Assembly (NCBI RefSeq): GCF_040802235.1
Contig: NC_133167.1
Coordinates: forward strand, 100,922,001 to 100,986,000
Length of the DNA: 64,000 nt
DNA from: Manis javanica
Lineage: Eukaryota; Chordata; Mammalia; Pholidota; Manidae
Direction: 5' to 3'
Under the pieces are notes generated by a model, which was given only the letters and a program-made list of their open reading frames with translations, did not search any database and was not told the origin of the DNA. Position numbers and translations under genes: made by a program. Positions 50,486 through 62,190 of the stretch are shown in pieces; position 1 is the first letter of the stretch; each line of letters begins with the position of its first letter.

Positions 50486-50879
50486 AAAGGCAGGGAAGAT
50501 CTGGGCACGTTTAGGAAACTGCAAGTATTTTGGAAGACAGAATTGTCCGAGGGCAGAATAGGCAAGTTATTTAGACCCAGTGACCCTTACCGCTTAGAAA
50601 GACTTACTGTAGCAGAAGAATGTACAGAAAGCTGTGATACGCCATCACACACCCTGATGCGTGTTCTGATCTCTAGTCTCTCTTAGGTGGGATGCATGGG
50701 GTGATCTTAGAAAAAAGTTTCAAGAGCTTGATCCCTCTCACACTGGATTTATCAGCAAGGCAGGTTGTAAGTGCTTTTGACTGGCCTGTACAACGACCTG
50801 AATGAGCATGAGTATGACATGCTGGCAGGGAGGTGTGGTACTGACGGGGATGGCAGGGCACCAGATCAAGAGTAAGAAA

Positions 50880-51120
50880 AACTAGGTGTATGTTTGTATT
50901 TACTTATAAAATAAGGTACCAGATTTTTTAAAAGAAAATTTAAAAACTACTCAGTTTATGCATGGGCTGTCTTTTAAAGGAAACTGGTAATAGTGATTGC
51001 TTCCTGGGAGGGGTACTGGATGGCTGGGGGCAGACCTGAGGGACTGACTTTTCACTGTATTCCCTTTTATACTCTTAATATTTTATACCATATAAAGTTA
51101 TTATTTAAAATTCACTTAAA
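50880..51120 (+). mobile_element. L1-type 3' end fragment
   Basis: ACTGGTAATAGTGATTGCTT, CCTGGGAGGGGTACTGGATG and TACTCTTAATATTTTATACC are a diverged L1 3' UTR ending in an A-rich stretch. Confidence 0.55.
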
Positions 51121-51459
51121 AATTAGTGTGTGCACAGAAAGGTTTTAAGGAGACCTACCAAATACGTTAGGGCTTGTATCTGGGTGGATGCTGAAATGTC
51201 CTCTTTATACTTTCCTCTGTTTCCAATCTTCTACAAGGAGCATATATTGCTTTTGTAGTTTGTTTTTAAAGTTATGGTATTTTTTTCAACCTGCATTTTA
51301 GAGACTGTACTTTGGGACATACAAGTGCCCAACTTTGAACTTTACGCAAGAAGAGTACTCCAAAACTTAGAGGCAAATCATACTCTTCAAAGAGAGAGTG
51401 AGAGTGCTCCTGAGTGTGGCAGCTGTTGCACAGAAGAGGGGGCACCAGCCTGGGGAGCA

Positions 51460-51615
51460 AACATATTATAGCGCAAGGCCCAGCTCTGCTGCAAAATAGA
51501 CCTACGTGGCTTTGGACCGACTCTCTTAGTGGGTCTCATCTGAAAACAGGGTAATATTACCACCTGCAGAGGCTCCTGTGGACATGAAGTGGGGTGACAG
51601 TGTGTGAAAGCGCCC
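51460..51615 (+). mobile_element. MIR SINE
   Basis: GGCCCAGCTCTGCTGCAAAA, GTGGGTCTCATCTGAAAACA, GGGTAATATTACCACCTGCA. Confidence 0.55.
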
Positions 51616-52039
51616 AACAACCTGCCAGGTGAGGGGAGACAGCAAGGAGCATTTTGGGGGGATTTAGCATCGTCTTAATTTCCATCAGCTCAACGAACGC
51701 CACCCAAACAGTGTGTTTGCAGCTTGGAGACAACTCCAACCCGACAGCTGCTCTGAACTCTGTTCAGAACTTCTGGATCTGCCCCTGGGCCTGACACTGA
51801 GCAAGTCCTTAAAAAAAGATCACTTTCTCCCATTCCTGATGTATGTCTTCTCTAATGCACAATGAAAATACGAAAATCAGGACTAGTTCAAGAAAAAAGG
51901 CAACAAATCAACAAGATAAACTTTATCAAAAATTTAATATTGTAAATAGGTCAGCAATCGCAAAGAAAATGGTTTTAGTCTGTGTATCAACCTCATGCAG
52001 GTCTCAGTCATAATTAAGTTACTGGTACAGACCATGGGC

Positions 52040-52200
52040 CAGTTACTGCTCTGTGCCTCATTTAATCCCCCATCAACTGGAACTGATGCACAGAGGCGTC
52101 AAGTCATTTGTTCAAGGTCAAACTAGAAAATGGCAGAGCCGTGCTCCTCCCCAAGCAGTGTAGCTCCAGAGCCCATGTTCTTCATCACCAGGCCTTCTAG
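52040..52200 (-). mobile_element. MIR SINE
   Basis: ATTTAATCCCCCATCAACTG, GTTCAAGGTCAAACTAGAAA, TGGCAGAGCCGTGCTCCTCC: reverse-complement MIR. Confidence 0.6.
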
Positions 52201-52554
52201 TGATAGCGTTTAATGCCTCAAATAATGATACTGTTTTATTATAAAAGTGCAGGAAAAACAACCAGAGCATACGTTTCATATAAGTGTGTCAGTGTTTTGT
52301 ACCTCAGATTTCTGAAGCTGTTTCTGAGACAGATTTGCACGAATGGGCACAGTGCTGCAGTGATTCCGTATTTCCCTTCTCCTGAGGAGCATGAAGACCA
52401 GCTTTGCGTTAGAGAAGAGTCAGCAGGTCAGAGTGTGCCAAGCAGCCACCTAAGGGGAAAGGCACTCTGAACTTGTCTTTGCCTCTAAAATATAGTGTTT
52501 ACAGTAGCCTGGCATGAAAGAGAGTACCTTCCTCTGTACCTCTGAGGAATGAAA

Positions 52555-53025
52555 GAAGTCAGCTGAGTTTGGGGTAGTGTCAAGCAGTGAGGTTGAGAAG
52601 TGTGCAGGGGCCACGATAGGCAGCCCTGACAAGGAACTTGGACTTGACCCTGAGAGTTGTGGGAGGGCATGGAATGATTCCAAACAGGGGACTTTCAGGT
52701 CTGTGTTTTAGAAAAAAATCACCCTGGCTGCTATTTTGACAATGAATTAGAGAAGGCAAAAATGGAGCTGCGGGAGAGTTGGTACAATCTGAAAGGGACA
52801 TTGGCAGGCTGGTCTCTGGCTGTGGCAGAGGAGATAGAAATGAATGGATTCAACAGCTGGGAGGTAAAATCAACATTTGATGACGGTTTGTATATGGAGT
52901 GTCGGAGATGGGAGAGAGACTGGTTGAGGGATAGTGGTGAATCAAGGGAAGGCAGATTGTCAACCCCCCCTGGGAGTGAGGATAGGTCCGGAAATAAGAC
53001 CAAAGTGGTTTCCCTTCTGTTGCAT
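52555..53025 (-). mobile_element. L2 body fragment
   Basis: Contains ATCACCCTGGCTGCTATTTT, GAAATGAATGGATTCAACAG and the GAATCAAGGGAAGG block, the reverse complement of L2 internal sequence. The 158-aa frame at 52762-53238 overlaps it and is a chance reading of the repeat. Confidence 0.6.
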
Positions 53026-55525
53026 AAGATGCCTCTTTGCCCAGGTTTAGGGCTTAAAGAAACCTTCAGGATAACGGGATTCTGCCCTATAAGAAAAATA
53101 GTTAGGGCAGGAGAGCTGGCAGGTAGAGAAGGAAGAGGAGAAGGGAATAGAGCAAATGTTTGTGTTTTGATATGTTTGTATATTTGGGGAGGAAGATTTT
53201 ATTTGTCCAGTGGTTTCTCCTGTGTAGCTATTGGGTGACTGGAAGACCTTACAGAGTCATTTAAGAAGCTGGATGTTGGTAGCAGCTGCTACCTTCCCTT
53301 GTCACAATTCACATCAGTTCTCAAGCTCAGCAGCTTCCTCCTTAATGAAGATGAGAGTTCTTATGTCCTATCAAAGTATGATGAGGAATTAGATGGAGAA
53401 ACAGACCACACATCTTATGGGAAGGCGCTTGCAAACCATGGCAAACACCTGATGCCCCCAAACCACCATCAGATGCAACAGAAATTCATTTATGTTCTCT
53501 TCACCAACATGCCATCCTTCTTACCCACAGGACTGTACTCACAGAAAGGCGTTTGACTCCTCTTGGGAATTACTGTTTCCTAAACTCCGTGATCCTCCGC
53601 TGCCTAGTCAGCTTTCATGGTGTCTCTTTCCGTGATACATAATTGGAAAGGTTTGAAAATGGCTCACTGCTAAGTGGTCTTTTCCTACCAAGGGAACAGA
53701 TGACACAATCCCATTTTCTATAATGGTAGTTTTACTTTCCATTTTTAATTGTATTCTAAGAAGTTCTTAGCTCGACTTCTTCCCTCTGAAATGAATACTA
53801 CTGCAATGAAATGCCTTCCCCTGCAGCCTTCCTTCCCCTGCATATGTCCGGGCCATCATCAGCCTCGTAGGGTTCAGGGTCAAATAGTTCTTAGTTCTAA
53901 TTTGTCAGTATCCGTGTTGCTCTTGTCTCTTTGAACTGTAATGTAGTTTAGATGAGGTTCAATTGTATTTATGTTTACCTCTTTACTGTATATCAGAATG
54001 GAAGAGGTATGTGAAATGAAGGCTTCTTTAAGCTTTCACACATTTATTTATTGTTCATGGCCTGTGGCCAGAATATAAATTTGCAGGTGACCCTCCCTCC
54101 AATTTGACTTTTTCCAAAACAGCTTTTCCAAGTGTCCAGAATTGGCTCCCCCAGAGATCCCCCAGTATTGCCGAGGTCTGTGGGTTGCAATTATGGCAGC
54201 GCCACCTATGTGGCACAAAATGCACCCAAAAAGTAAAGGGATGATGGATTGGGACTTGGAGTCTTAAAACTGGTGTATTCTCTCCATGGCTACCCTCTAG
54301 CAATTTTTTTCTTCACCAAGTCCTCTTTATTTAGGTTGTATTTAGAAAAAGCAACAGGGCTAGGTCACAGATTTATATACTGGCATAAATGTAAGATAGA
54401 AGTTATGTTTATGTAAAAAATTGAAGTCCTCGTATTAGTAGACATGAAGATGTCTTATTGTGAAAGACCTCTACTGATGTACATGTAGCACAGTGATAGA
54501 GGAGGCTTACTTTTGTCAAACATTATAAAAAGGCTCCTAGAAATATTATTGTAAGAAAGTTTCATCAAATTCATAAAGTTTTAACTTGTATATTTTTACT
54601 GACTCTTGATTTTTAAGCTCAACATAATAAATGAGGCTAGTTGGGAATAGAAGAAGCAAGTGCTCAGGTTCCCAATTCTCTTGGGGTTCACTGTCCTCAT
54701 ACCCTGTCTTTATAGCTCAGCCCAGAGTTCCTGCCCTGTATCCCACCCCATCTTCTGTGGTTTCTTGGTAACTTTCTTGTGTCTCCCATGCAGCCGTTCA
54801 GCATAACACTGCCTCCTGCCTCTCTTCAGCTTTGCTTCAGCTCTTCCCACTGTGTAGAGGGTTTGTAAAAGACTGTAACTGGAAAGATATTCAGACCTTC
54901 ATAATGATTGTTTCTTATCTTCCAGGTGAGCCAGAAATAGTTGGGTCCCTCAAATTCTAATCTAGCTCTTCTCTTCAGTGGGTGGTTATTGGCCCCCATT
55001 AATCCATCCATGTGCACACCTGTGTACACAAGCAGACACCCTGTGCACACATGGTACACACAGGTGTATGTGTGTATCTACCTTCCTTGCTGCACACATA
55101 ATGGGCACCCATGTTCTGGGAGTTTGGGGTATCCAATAAATACGTGATTTTTTTTCTTCCTCTCCATGCTCAGAATCATTTGAAATGTAGATGAGGGTGT
55201 CAGTTAGAGGGAAAAATGTTTTTTTTTTTTTGCGACTGATTGGTGGATGTGACTTCCATATGCAGAGAGTGGGCTTGCAACCCTCGCCTCAGAATTTAAC
55301 ATGTCCACAGAAAGTACAGGCGGAGCTAGAAGTGTTCCAAGTAGCTAGCCTAGTGAGGAGTGCTTGGGCAGGTTGGCACCCAAAGAGAAAGGGGCTGAGG
55401 TGAGCATGCATGGGTCCACCTCCAGCCAGGTAGCTGAAGAATGCAATGGACTGCTGAGCCGGCTTAAGGGTGTTGCTCCAGGAGCATGCCTCTTCGTGGA
55501 ATGCGTGCGCTCGCGTGCGCACACA

Positions 55526-55527
<2 letters not shown>
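53026..55527. other. Unassigned intergenic sequence
   Basis: No gene recognised. A CACAC-rich segment (55,010-55,070) with repeated CTGTGTACACA / GTACACACAGG words is low complexity. Confidence 0.5.
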
Positions 55528-55564
<37 letters not shown>

Positions 55565-55568
55565 CCTC

Positions 55569-55627
<59 letters not shown>

Positions 55628-55671
55628 CCTCCCCCCACCCTCTCCCTCTCTCTCTCCTCTCTCCTCTCTCC
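55528..55671. repeat. Long polypyrimidine (CT)n tract
   Basis: 109 uninterrupted pyrimidines (55528-55636) and, after a single A, 34 more, ending in CTCTCTCCAG. Directly preceded by alternating purine-pyrimidine GTGCGCACACACAC. Long frames on both strands here (for example 55289-55912 minus) are repeat artefacts. Confidence 0.95.
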
Positions 55672-56279
55672 AGGCTGAAGAATCAGGTATAAGGAGCCAA
55701 GCAATCTGAAACCTGGGCAGAGTGAGGACTTGACCTGCATCCAGGGGAGTCCGGGGCTGGGAGTGCAGCAGACAGGGGATGAGTGGCATAGATAAAAGAC
55801 CTGAATGAGGAAAAAGGGGGAAATGCTGAGAACACAAAGCTGCCATAGAAAGTGTATTTAAGGAATATTGAATCAGTTTACTTACCTCATGTTCTTTGTA
55901 ACAGCCAGACATTTACATAATAGCATTAGAATGTGTAATTGGAGAGAGAATGTGAGAATGCAGGTATGAGCTGGTGCAAAATGATGTAAGGCCAGATTTC
56001 AGTATATGAAAGAGTGTGAGAGCCTTCCGAAGTTGTTAGGTGGCTCTGACTACCAATCAGGAACTTGGAATAGGGCTCACAGCCCCCTAGCTGACTGTGG
56101 GATGAGCTCCCTTCCCCCACTTGCTCTAAATGAAGAATATTGCCTTGTTCAGAACAAGCCTTGGGGTTTAAGAAAGAGCCTGGGATTTAAGACTTTCTCA
56201 TGATGGCCTTGACATTTTATTTTTTAGTTTGAGATGGCCCCAAGGATCTGACTGCTTGGCAGAAAGGAGAGAGGAATAG

Positions 56280-56525
56280 ATAATTATAGCGGCTAACATT
56301 GGTTGAACATTCACTGTGGACCAGACACTGTCTAGAGTGCTCTAAATGTACCAATTCATAATTAATCCTCATAGTAACCCTATGAGGTATAGGCACTTTT
56401 AATATCTTTATTTTATAGATAATGAAACAGACACAGAGAGGTTTAGCAGTTTGCCCAAGGGCACAGCTAGTAGGCAGCAGAGCTGGAAGGCAAATCCAGG
56501 TAGTCTAACTCCAGAAGCCTCACTG
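56280..56525 (-). mobile_element. MIR SINE
   Basis: TTAATCCTCATAGTAACCCT, ATTTTATAGATAATGAAACA, GTTTGCCCAAGGGCACAGCT and AGTAGGCAGCAGAGCTGG give a nearly complete, well-preserved reverse-complement MIR, the best in the window. Confidence 0.85.
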
Positions 56526-59259
56526 AACAATTAACTGTGCAGAAAAGAGAGTGTCAGCCGTCTTGGATCTTTCCCACGTGAAAATAGCAGGGCCCTCCTC
56601 AGGCTAGTTCTGAATTCAAGTTCTGGATTTAGGGTCTGCCTTTAGCTGGGCCTTTGAGAAGAGCTAACTGCCTTAACCGAGCAGGCTGAGCATTGTCTCC
56701 TGCTGCCAGACCACAAGGTAGAATTTCTAGGCAAAGGCATTCTTTTCCCCTCTTTCCTTGACACCCTCATAACTCGTATATATTACTCCAAAGGTTTCTG
56801 AGTAGGTGCCCAACTACTTTCTGGTCTTTGCCAAAGTGGGAACAGGACTGAGAGCCATAAACCAGGTCTGAGGAGGTGCAAAACTCCAAGAGACTTGGCA
56901 CTGTCAGGCAGTTGACTCAGTCATTCCACAGATACTTATTAGCTCCTATGCATGCACCACACTGCCCTACTTTCCTTGGTGTGTTACTCTATATACACAC
57001 CCATTCCCAGGTTCCTAGGAAGTCCATGCCTTTGTGGGGTCAGTTAGGCACTTCATAGCGGCTCCCCCACCTTCCCTGCCTGGTAGCTAGCATCCCAGAC
57101 TGGAGGCCCCACAATATTTGGAGCTGTGGTTGTTCAAAAACGCCTGGGAGCACAAGTGAGCTCTGTATTACCACCACCCTTTTGGCAGGGGCAGCTGGAG
57201 TGCCTGGAAACTCCTGGTTCTAGCCCTGCAGAGCCACCGGCACTGGCCCAGAGCACCAGCCACCAGCTTTGTTCCTCAAGCCTCTGGAGAAAACCTTTGA
57301 TTTCATGGGGATGATTATTTTTATTCTTGCCCACTCAAGGATGAAGCCCAAGAAACAAGAGGTTGCCCCTTTCAGAGGCATCACAATGGGTTACCTCCAG
57401 CCAAACCCACTGTTTTTTGTTTTTTGTTATTTCTGGGTTTGGTTGAGCCTCTCTTGGAAACCATTACTATACAACTTACTTAAAAGAAAGAGTAGAGGGA
57501 TTGGGCCTAAGAGACTCAGACAGAGGGGGGAGGATGTCGGGGACTTGGGACAGGGAGGCTGGAAGGAATGTGTTGTCAGAGAAAGCATAGGAAGGACACA
57601 TTAAAGTCACAGTCAGATTTGCATCAATTCCATTTAGTAGTGACAATTTTAATCTTCAGCAAAGTCAGGCTATTCCAAGTTTGACTTTAGGCCAAGCCTG
57701 CAGAATTGGAATTTTGGATGAAGGTTTTAGAAAAAGATAGGACACAGGCACACTCACTCACACACACACACTCACACACACACACACACACACGCACAGA
57801 AAGAGGGAGAGAGAAAGGGGAGGGAGACTTTTATCCTAAAGTCATTGTAAATCCAAAGCAGGGTTTTATCCTCCACAGTTAAATGAGAAAGAAAAAAAAT
57901 CAAGAATACCAACATTTGAGGTACAAAGACTGTCATGCGCCAGTGGAAGTTTGCAAAATTATATGTAAATGACCAAAGTTTTTACTGTGGTGGCCCTGTG
58001 CATTCCGAAAGCTAATCCCGAAGAGAAAATCTACTTAGTAAAAGAAAGTTTTGTCTAATTTGGTTAACAGTTGTGAAGTGACAAAAATACTGAATATATT
58101 AATAATTTATATTTCCAGGGTAACACTGTATTTTTAATGCTTCACTGCCGGAGGGAATTCAGACTGGCTTACTGCTCAGAGAAAAAAACCTGAAAGGCCT
58201 TCTTCATATTCTGTATCCAACACTGATGAAAATGGGTGTAAGACATGTGTTCCAATAATAGGCACCATGCAGTCTCCCATTTCTGCATGATTTGTTTTCA
58301 TCCCATTTTGCTCAATGTATGATTGTTATCCTGAAGGCCTCCTGGTCTTATACTCACTTTTAGGCTCCACCTATGTCATACCAGTTCGTAAGGGAGGAGG
58401 TAACTGCATCTCACATGTATAGATAAGTAATTATAGTGACACGTAGTGTATATAAAGGCAAGAACCCTTACTTGCAAGTCCTTTTCTAAAGCTTATAGAT
58501 TCCCTGCACCCATGCCCCCCAAAACATACATTTAAGTTTCACTCTGTGGGCAATGTAATGAAGTGGGGTTTTTTGCTTTCTGTTTTTTCCTGTCTCTGTA
58601 TAATCAAGTTTGGTGGTTTACAAATTGCAGGTCATCCTATGCCATGACCTCAGTAAACAGTCCAGGTCAGAGCTCCCTTAAATCCTGTCTATAGTTAATT
58701 TGTTTTCCTCCAGTTAATCTGGGAGAAGACAAATCATCTGTAGTTCCTCTAAATGGCCTCTGGAAATTGGAAAACCTGCTACCTAATTTCAGATTATTTA
58801 TTTAAAGGGCATCAAAGCTACCCGGAACAAAGAGAAAAGATGAGAACAAAGAAGAAAATCAGTGAAGGAAAAAAAATTTAAACCGATGCAAACACAACTT
58901 TAGCAGGCTGGATGCCTTGTTCATTTTTATCTGTTTACAGAAAAAAAGAGTCTGCTTTCGCTGCTTGCGTTTTAGGAAAACATGATTTGGTTTTTTTAAT
59001 GTATTGCCATTTTGTGGGAGGGAAAGCGCAGATCCAATTGAAAACCACAAGATCACTAGCTGGCTCCCTTAGACCCCAAACTTTATTCACTATGTTCTGG
59101 GTGGAGCAAGAAGGGTACATAATCTGCCCTCCCCGAAAGTGGGAGACGGAAGCCTTTTCTCAGCAAGCCTGAGAACCTGCGCGGAGAACCCAGAGACAAG
59201 GTCTGGAGGGTGGGGATCAGCAGAGGGGACAATCCTTGGGGCAGCCCATCTCCCGACTG
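56526..59259. other. HELT 3' flank, unassigned
   Basis: No gene recognised between the MIR and the CpG island. The sequence 57,830-58,950 is repeat-poor and could include conserved regulatory DNA; this is compositional inference only. Confidence 0.45.
57749..57798. repeat. Compound (CA)n/(CTCA)n microsatellite
   Basis: CACTCACTCACACACACACA continuing as CA units to CGCACAG; compound and interrupted. Confidence 0.9.
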
Positions 59260-59891
59260 GGTCGAGCGGGCCTCTCAACCGGTTGCCTAGCGCCCCGGAT
59301 GCCGAGCCGATCAATGCGCAAAAGGCAATCCGGCGGCAAGAAGTTGTGATCCGAAAAACAAAACCAGACTTTGGATGTTGTTTTTAAGCCATAACAGAAA
59401 TTACTTCCCGTTCGTATTTTTCAGAGGCGCGTTCAGGCTGTAAACCTAGTCGCGCATCTTGCTGGCCTGAGTTTTCGCCGCGCTCCGAACCTCCGGGCGC
59501 TTGGTAGGCGCATCCCGAGGCCTCGTCTCGGGCTAGGAAGGGCGCCCAGGCCCAGCTGGCGAAAGTCCTCTAAAGCCAGTCTGGGGAGGGTCCTTCGGTT
59601 TGCGTTCTCCGAGAGCCAAGGACTCTGGTCTATGCGTCCTCCCTTCTTCGAGGAAGATGCCCTTTTGAGCGCGAGGCGGGTGCGGGGCTGGAGCCCGCAG
59701 GAAAGCGGCGAACCCGCCCCTCCTTAGCTCCTCACCGCAACTCGGCACGCCGCCCTCCCCCCGCCCAGGTACCGAGGGCCGTCGCCGTCGCCTCCCTCTG
59801 CCTTGTGCCCTCGGCACCTCGGAGCGGGTGGGTTTGTGGGGGAGTAGGAGGAAACAAAGAAGCCCATCCCTTGGGGTCTTTATCAGAAACG

Positions 59892-59897
59892 TTTATT
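59892..59897 (-). terminator. HELT: HELT polyadenylation signal AATAAA
   Basis: The plus strand reads TTTATT, giving AATAAA about 150 nt past the HELT stop. The short 3' UTR includes an ATATTGTACAGGTGTAAATA stretch near 59,980. Cleavage would be expected at about 59,870-59,880. Confidence 0.75.
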
Positions 59898-60046
59898 GCC
59901 AGGGGGAGATTCTTTAGAAGACTTAACTTCGCTCTTGGCCTTCCCCCCACCCAGCTTTTTTGTTGGCTCAATATTTACACCTGTACAATATACAGTGTTT
60001 CTCCCAAGCAGCGCCGAAGCGCGGAGAACTCAGGCGGCGACTGGCG

Positions 60047-60546
60047 TCAGAGCACCGGCGGGTGCTGGGGCGGGTGCAGGTTGAGGGCGTTGGGGTGGGC
60101 GTGGCCGATGAGGTTGAGGTAATGGCGGTCCAAGCCCTGCACCGGCGCCAGGAAGGGGCTGTGCTGCTGCGCGGGGCTCGGGAGCTGCACGGGCGCGCTG
60201 GGCAGGTAGGGCAGCGCCGGGCTGCGGGCCGCGCCGTGTGGCCAGGGGAAGGGCCCCGCGGCTGCGCCCTGCGGGAACATAGACGCCTCACCCGGGCCGT
60301 GGCCCGCGAACTCGGGCGCCGCTGGGTGCAGCTGATAGGAGAAATCCGGCTCCGGGAGCGAGCCCAGCGGCTGGAAGGCGGGCTCGGCGCCCAGGCGGGC
60401 CTTGGACTGCAGGAAGGCGAGGATGCGCGCATACTTGGTGTCCTTGGTCTCCATGCGCTCCACGGTGGTGAGATAATGCACTAGGTTCTTCATGCACTCG
60501 TGGTAGCCGTAGTGGAAGTAGTTGGCAAACTCCGCAAGCAGTTCTG
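60047..60546 (-). CDS. HELT: HELT coding exon 4 (Orange domain and C-terminus)
   Basis: 500 nt starting after a CCACCAG acceptor; the first two bases complete an Ala codon, then ELLAEFANYFHY. It contains the Orange domain (to about ILAFLQSKA), a long low-complexity Pro/Ala/Gly/His region, and the conserved GLDRHYLNLIGHAHPNALNL near the end. Stop TGA is at 60049-60047. The exon is very GC-rich, which creates long spurious antisense reading frames. Confidence 0.95.
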
Positions 60547-61890
60547 CTGGTGGGGCAAGAAAATACGAAGAAAGAAAAAAAAGTGAGCGGCCTCCTCCCT
60601 ACCCGGGAGCCCGAGGCGTGTGCCAGGCACCTCTAGGCAAGTTTTCTAGCCCGAGTTACCATCTGAGGTCCACCCTCCCCTCTCCCAGTCTGGAGACGGG
60701 AAAAGCGCATGCAACGACCTCCTTTTCCTTAAGAACCTGGCCCCCCCTGAGAGGGAGGCGATGGGACCAGTATCCCCAGAAACTGGTTCTCCAGCCCCTC
60801 TTGGGTTTCGCAGGACCCCGGCCCACCCCTGCTCTGGCGGAACCCAGGGAGGAAGTCTGGCTAGCGCCGCTCCGCTCGCACTCTCACCCCCAGGAATCCG
60901 TGGCGCACGCTTGCTGCCCAGAGTGCCCTGTGTCCAGCTCGCGCCCACCTTTTTCCCTTCCCCGAGGAAAATCAGCGGAGTGCAGGGCCCTCAGGTACTG
61001 AACGGTCATCTCGAGGATCTCCGCCTTCTCCAGTTTCCCGGAACTCTGCAAAGGGAGGAAGGGCTCCTCGTAGCCACCCAGCGGGCTCAGGCCCACTTCA
61101 GCAGGCTGGGTGCCCGGTTTTATCAGGGGAGCACCAGCGAGCAGGGCGCTGCTGTGGGTCTGCACGAGGGCCACGTAGGGCTCACTCCGCGCTCAGGCCA
61201 CCGGGGAGGGAAGCCCACATGAAAGGCCCTTTCCTTCTCCAGAGTCCAGGCATCCCGGCTGAAAGTGACCGGAGGATTCCCCGGGCAAGCACCGTATCTT
61301 GGCCGCCCCCATGTTACCTGCTTCGCCAAGGCCATGGGCACTGTCTTGCCCAGCTCGTTCAAACAGCGATTAATCCGGTCCCTCCTCCGCTTTTCTATCA
61401 CTTTGTGGGAAACGGGGGTTCTCTGCGAACAGATTTGTATGTTTAGGTTTGCCCGGGATGTCGTCCAAGGCGCGGCTGTAGCTGTGTGCCAACCGTCTTC
61501 CCAGCCCCCAGCGCTGCCCAGGGACCCGCTCCCGGTAAGGGGTCCATGACCCTCCACACTAGGGTCAAGAGAGCTCTGCCGTCTCACGCCTGCGCTGGCG
61601 CGCTTCCTTGCCAGCCTCCCTACCCACTCGGGCCACACTGCCAAACGGAGCGCCAAGGCATTGGGGAGGTGGCCACCAATCCCCGGGGGGTGGTGCCCTG
61701 CCCGGATGAGGACTTTACTTTCCATATCTTCATTCCTTTTCCAAACCACTCAGGGTTCCTGCACACGAGAAGTCCCTGCCGTTGGTTCAGCCAGGTGGCA
61801 GCTCAGGGTGTCAGACGCCCCCACTGTCAGAGGGCAAGAGCGGTCTGGGTTCAGCCAACTCACTTTGCGTTCCTTGAACTTGTCTGACAT
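60047..61890 (-). CDS. HELT: HELT, bHLH-Orange transcriptional repressor (4 coding exons)
   Basis: Spliced coding region; exons in reading order are 61864-61890, 61318-61422, 60949-61045 and 60047-60546, totalling 729 nt (242 aa plus TGA), the length I recall for mammalian HELT. Residues 1-9 are MSDKFKERK. The basic region and helix 1 (about 13-38) contain VIEKRRRDRINRCLNELGK. Helix 2 (about 46-66) contains KLEKAEILEMTVQYLRAL. An Orange domain follows (about 78-123, with NYFHYGYHECMKNLVHYL). The C-terminal third is rich in Pro, Ala and His and ends in HPPVL. The WRPW/YRPW Groucho-binding tail of HES/HEY proteins is absent, and the basic-region position that is Pro in HES and Gly in HEY is Lys, both as expected for HELT. 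Known role: nuclear E-box-binding repressor that directs GABAergic over glutamatergic fate in midbrain and diencephalon, able to pair with HES5/HEY2. All introns are GT-AG and the frame is intact. Confidence 0.97.
60949..61045 (-). CDS. HELT: HELT coding exon 3 (helix 2)
   Basis: 97 nt: 32 codons plus one base, from SSGKLEK to PRGREK. The acceptor is TTTGCAG before AGT-TCC. The donor is G followed by GTGGGC, so the final base completes an alanine codon in exon 4. It encodes bHLH helix 2 with KAEILEMTVQYL. Confidence 0.95.
61318..61422 (-). CDS. HELT: HELT coding exon 2 (basic region, helix 1)
   Basis: Exactly 35 codons, phase 0 at both ends. The acceptor is TTCGCAG before AGA-ACC. The donor is CAG followed by GTAACA. 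It encodes the DNA-contacting basic region with EKRRRDRIN and helix 1 ending in ALAKQ. Confidence 0.95.
61864..61890 (-). CDS. HELT: HELT coding exon 1
   Basis: Nine codons, ATG (61890-61888) through AAA, followed directly by a GTGAGT donor at 61863-61858. The very short first coding exon matches the known HELT structure. The ATG is the first in frame before the conserved KERK segment that joins RTPVSHK in exon 2. Confidence 0.92.
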
Positions 61891-61992
61891 CTTGGTCAGC
61901 ACGCGCCCCGCAAGGCACCCGTCCACCTTCGGCCTCCTGTGCCGCCTCGAGTGTCTCAGGTACACTGCAGCTTTCCAACTCCGAGGGGCTGC

Positions 61993-62000
61993 CTTATAAA
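61993..62000 (-). promoter_or_regulatory. HELT: TATA-like box of HELT core promoter
   Basis: Minus-strand TTTATAAG lies about 103 bp upstream of the HELT ATG within GC-rich DNA, predicting a start site near 61,965 and a 5' UTR of roughly 75 nt. The start site is inferred, not seen. Confidence 0.55.
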
Positions 62001-62166
62001 GCGGTCATCTAGTGCTCCAAGTGCATTCACGAGCTGAATTATTCCATAGGATTAGGGGAGCTGCGTTTGGGGGATCCATGCATTCAAGATCGGTTTTAAA
62101 GAAGTTAAGAAAAAAAATTTAGCAGCCGAGGGGGGGTGAACTGGGGGCAGATAAGCTTTGTTAATC

Positions 62167-62190
62167 CACGTGGCCCTTCAAAGGACACGT
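62167..62190. promoter_or_regulatory. Paired CACGTG E-boxes upstream of HELT
   Basis: Two perfect palindromic CACGTG hexamers, at 62167-62172 and 62185-62190, 18 bp apart start to start and about 200 bp upstream of the predicted HELT start. CACGTG-type E-boxes are bound by HES/HEY-class repressors including HELT, so negative autoregulation is plausible. Occupancy is inference. Confidence 0.5.

Noticed and set aside
51299-51436. Exon-like segment after a CATTTTAG acceptor
   Set aside because: An in-frame open run exists but there is no recognised domain and no good donor; treated as chance.
52762-53238. 158-aa plus-strand frame
   Set aside because: Antisense reading of an L2 fragment plus flank.
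55289-55912. 207-aa minus-strand frame with Arg-Glu repeats, and Ser-Leu repeat frames on the plus strand
   Set aside because: Translations of the (CT)n/(GA)n microsatellite.
59960-60484. 174-aa plus-strand open frame
   Set aside because: Antisense shadow of the GC-rich HELT exon 4; no splice or start context of its own.
60761-61222. 153-aa plus-strand frame
   Set aside because: Antisense to HELT intron 3, exon 3 and intron 2; composition-driven by GC richness.
61123-61749. 208-aa minus-strand frame containing HELT helix 1
   Set aside because: Reads through HELT introns on both sides of exon 2; the canonical splice sites give the conserved protein instead.
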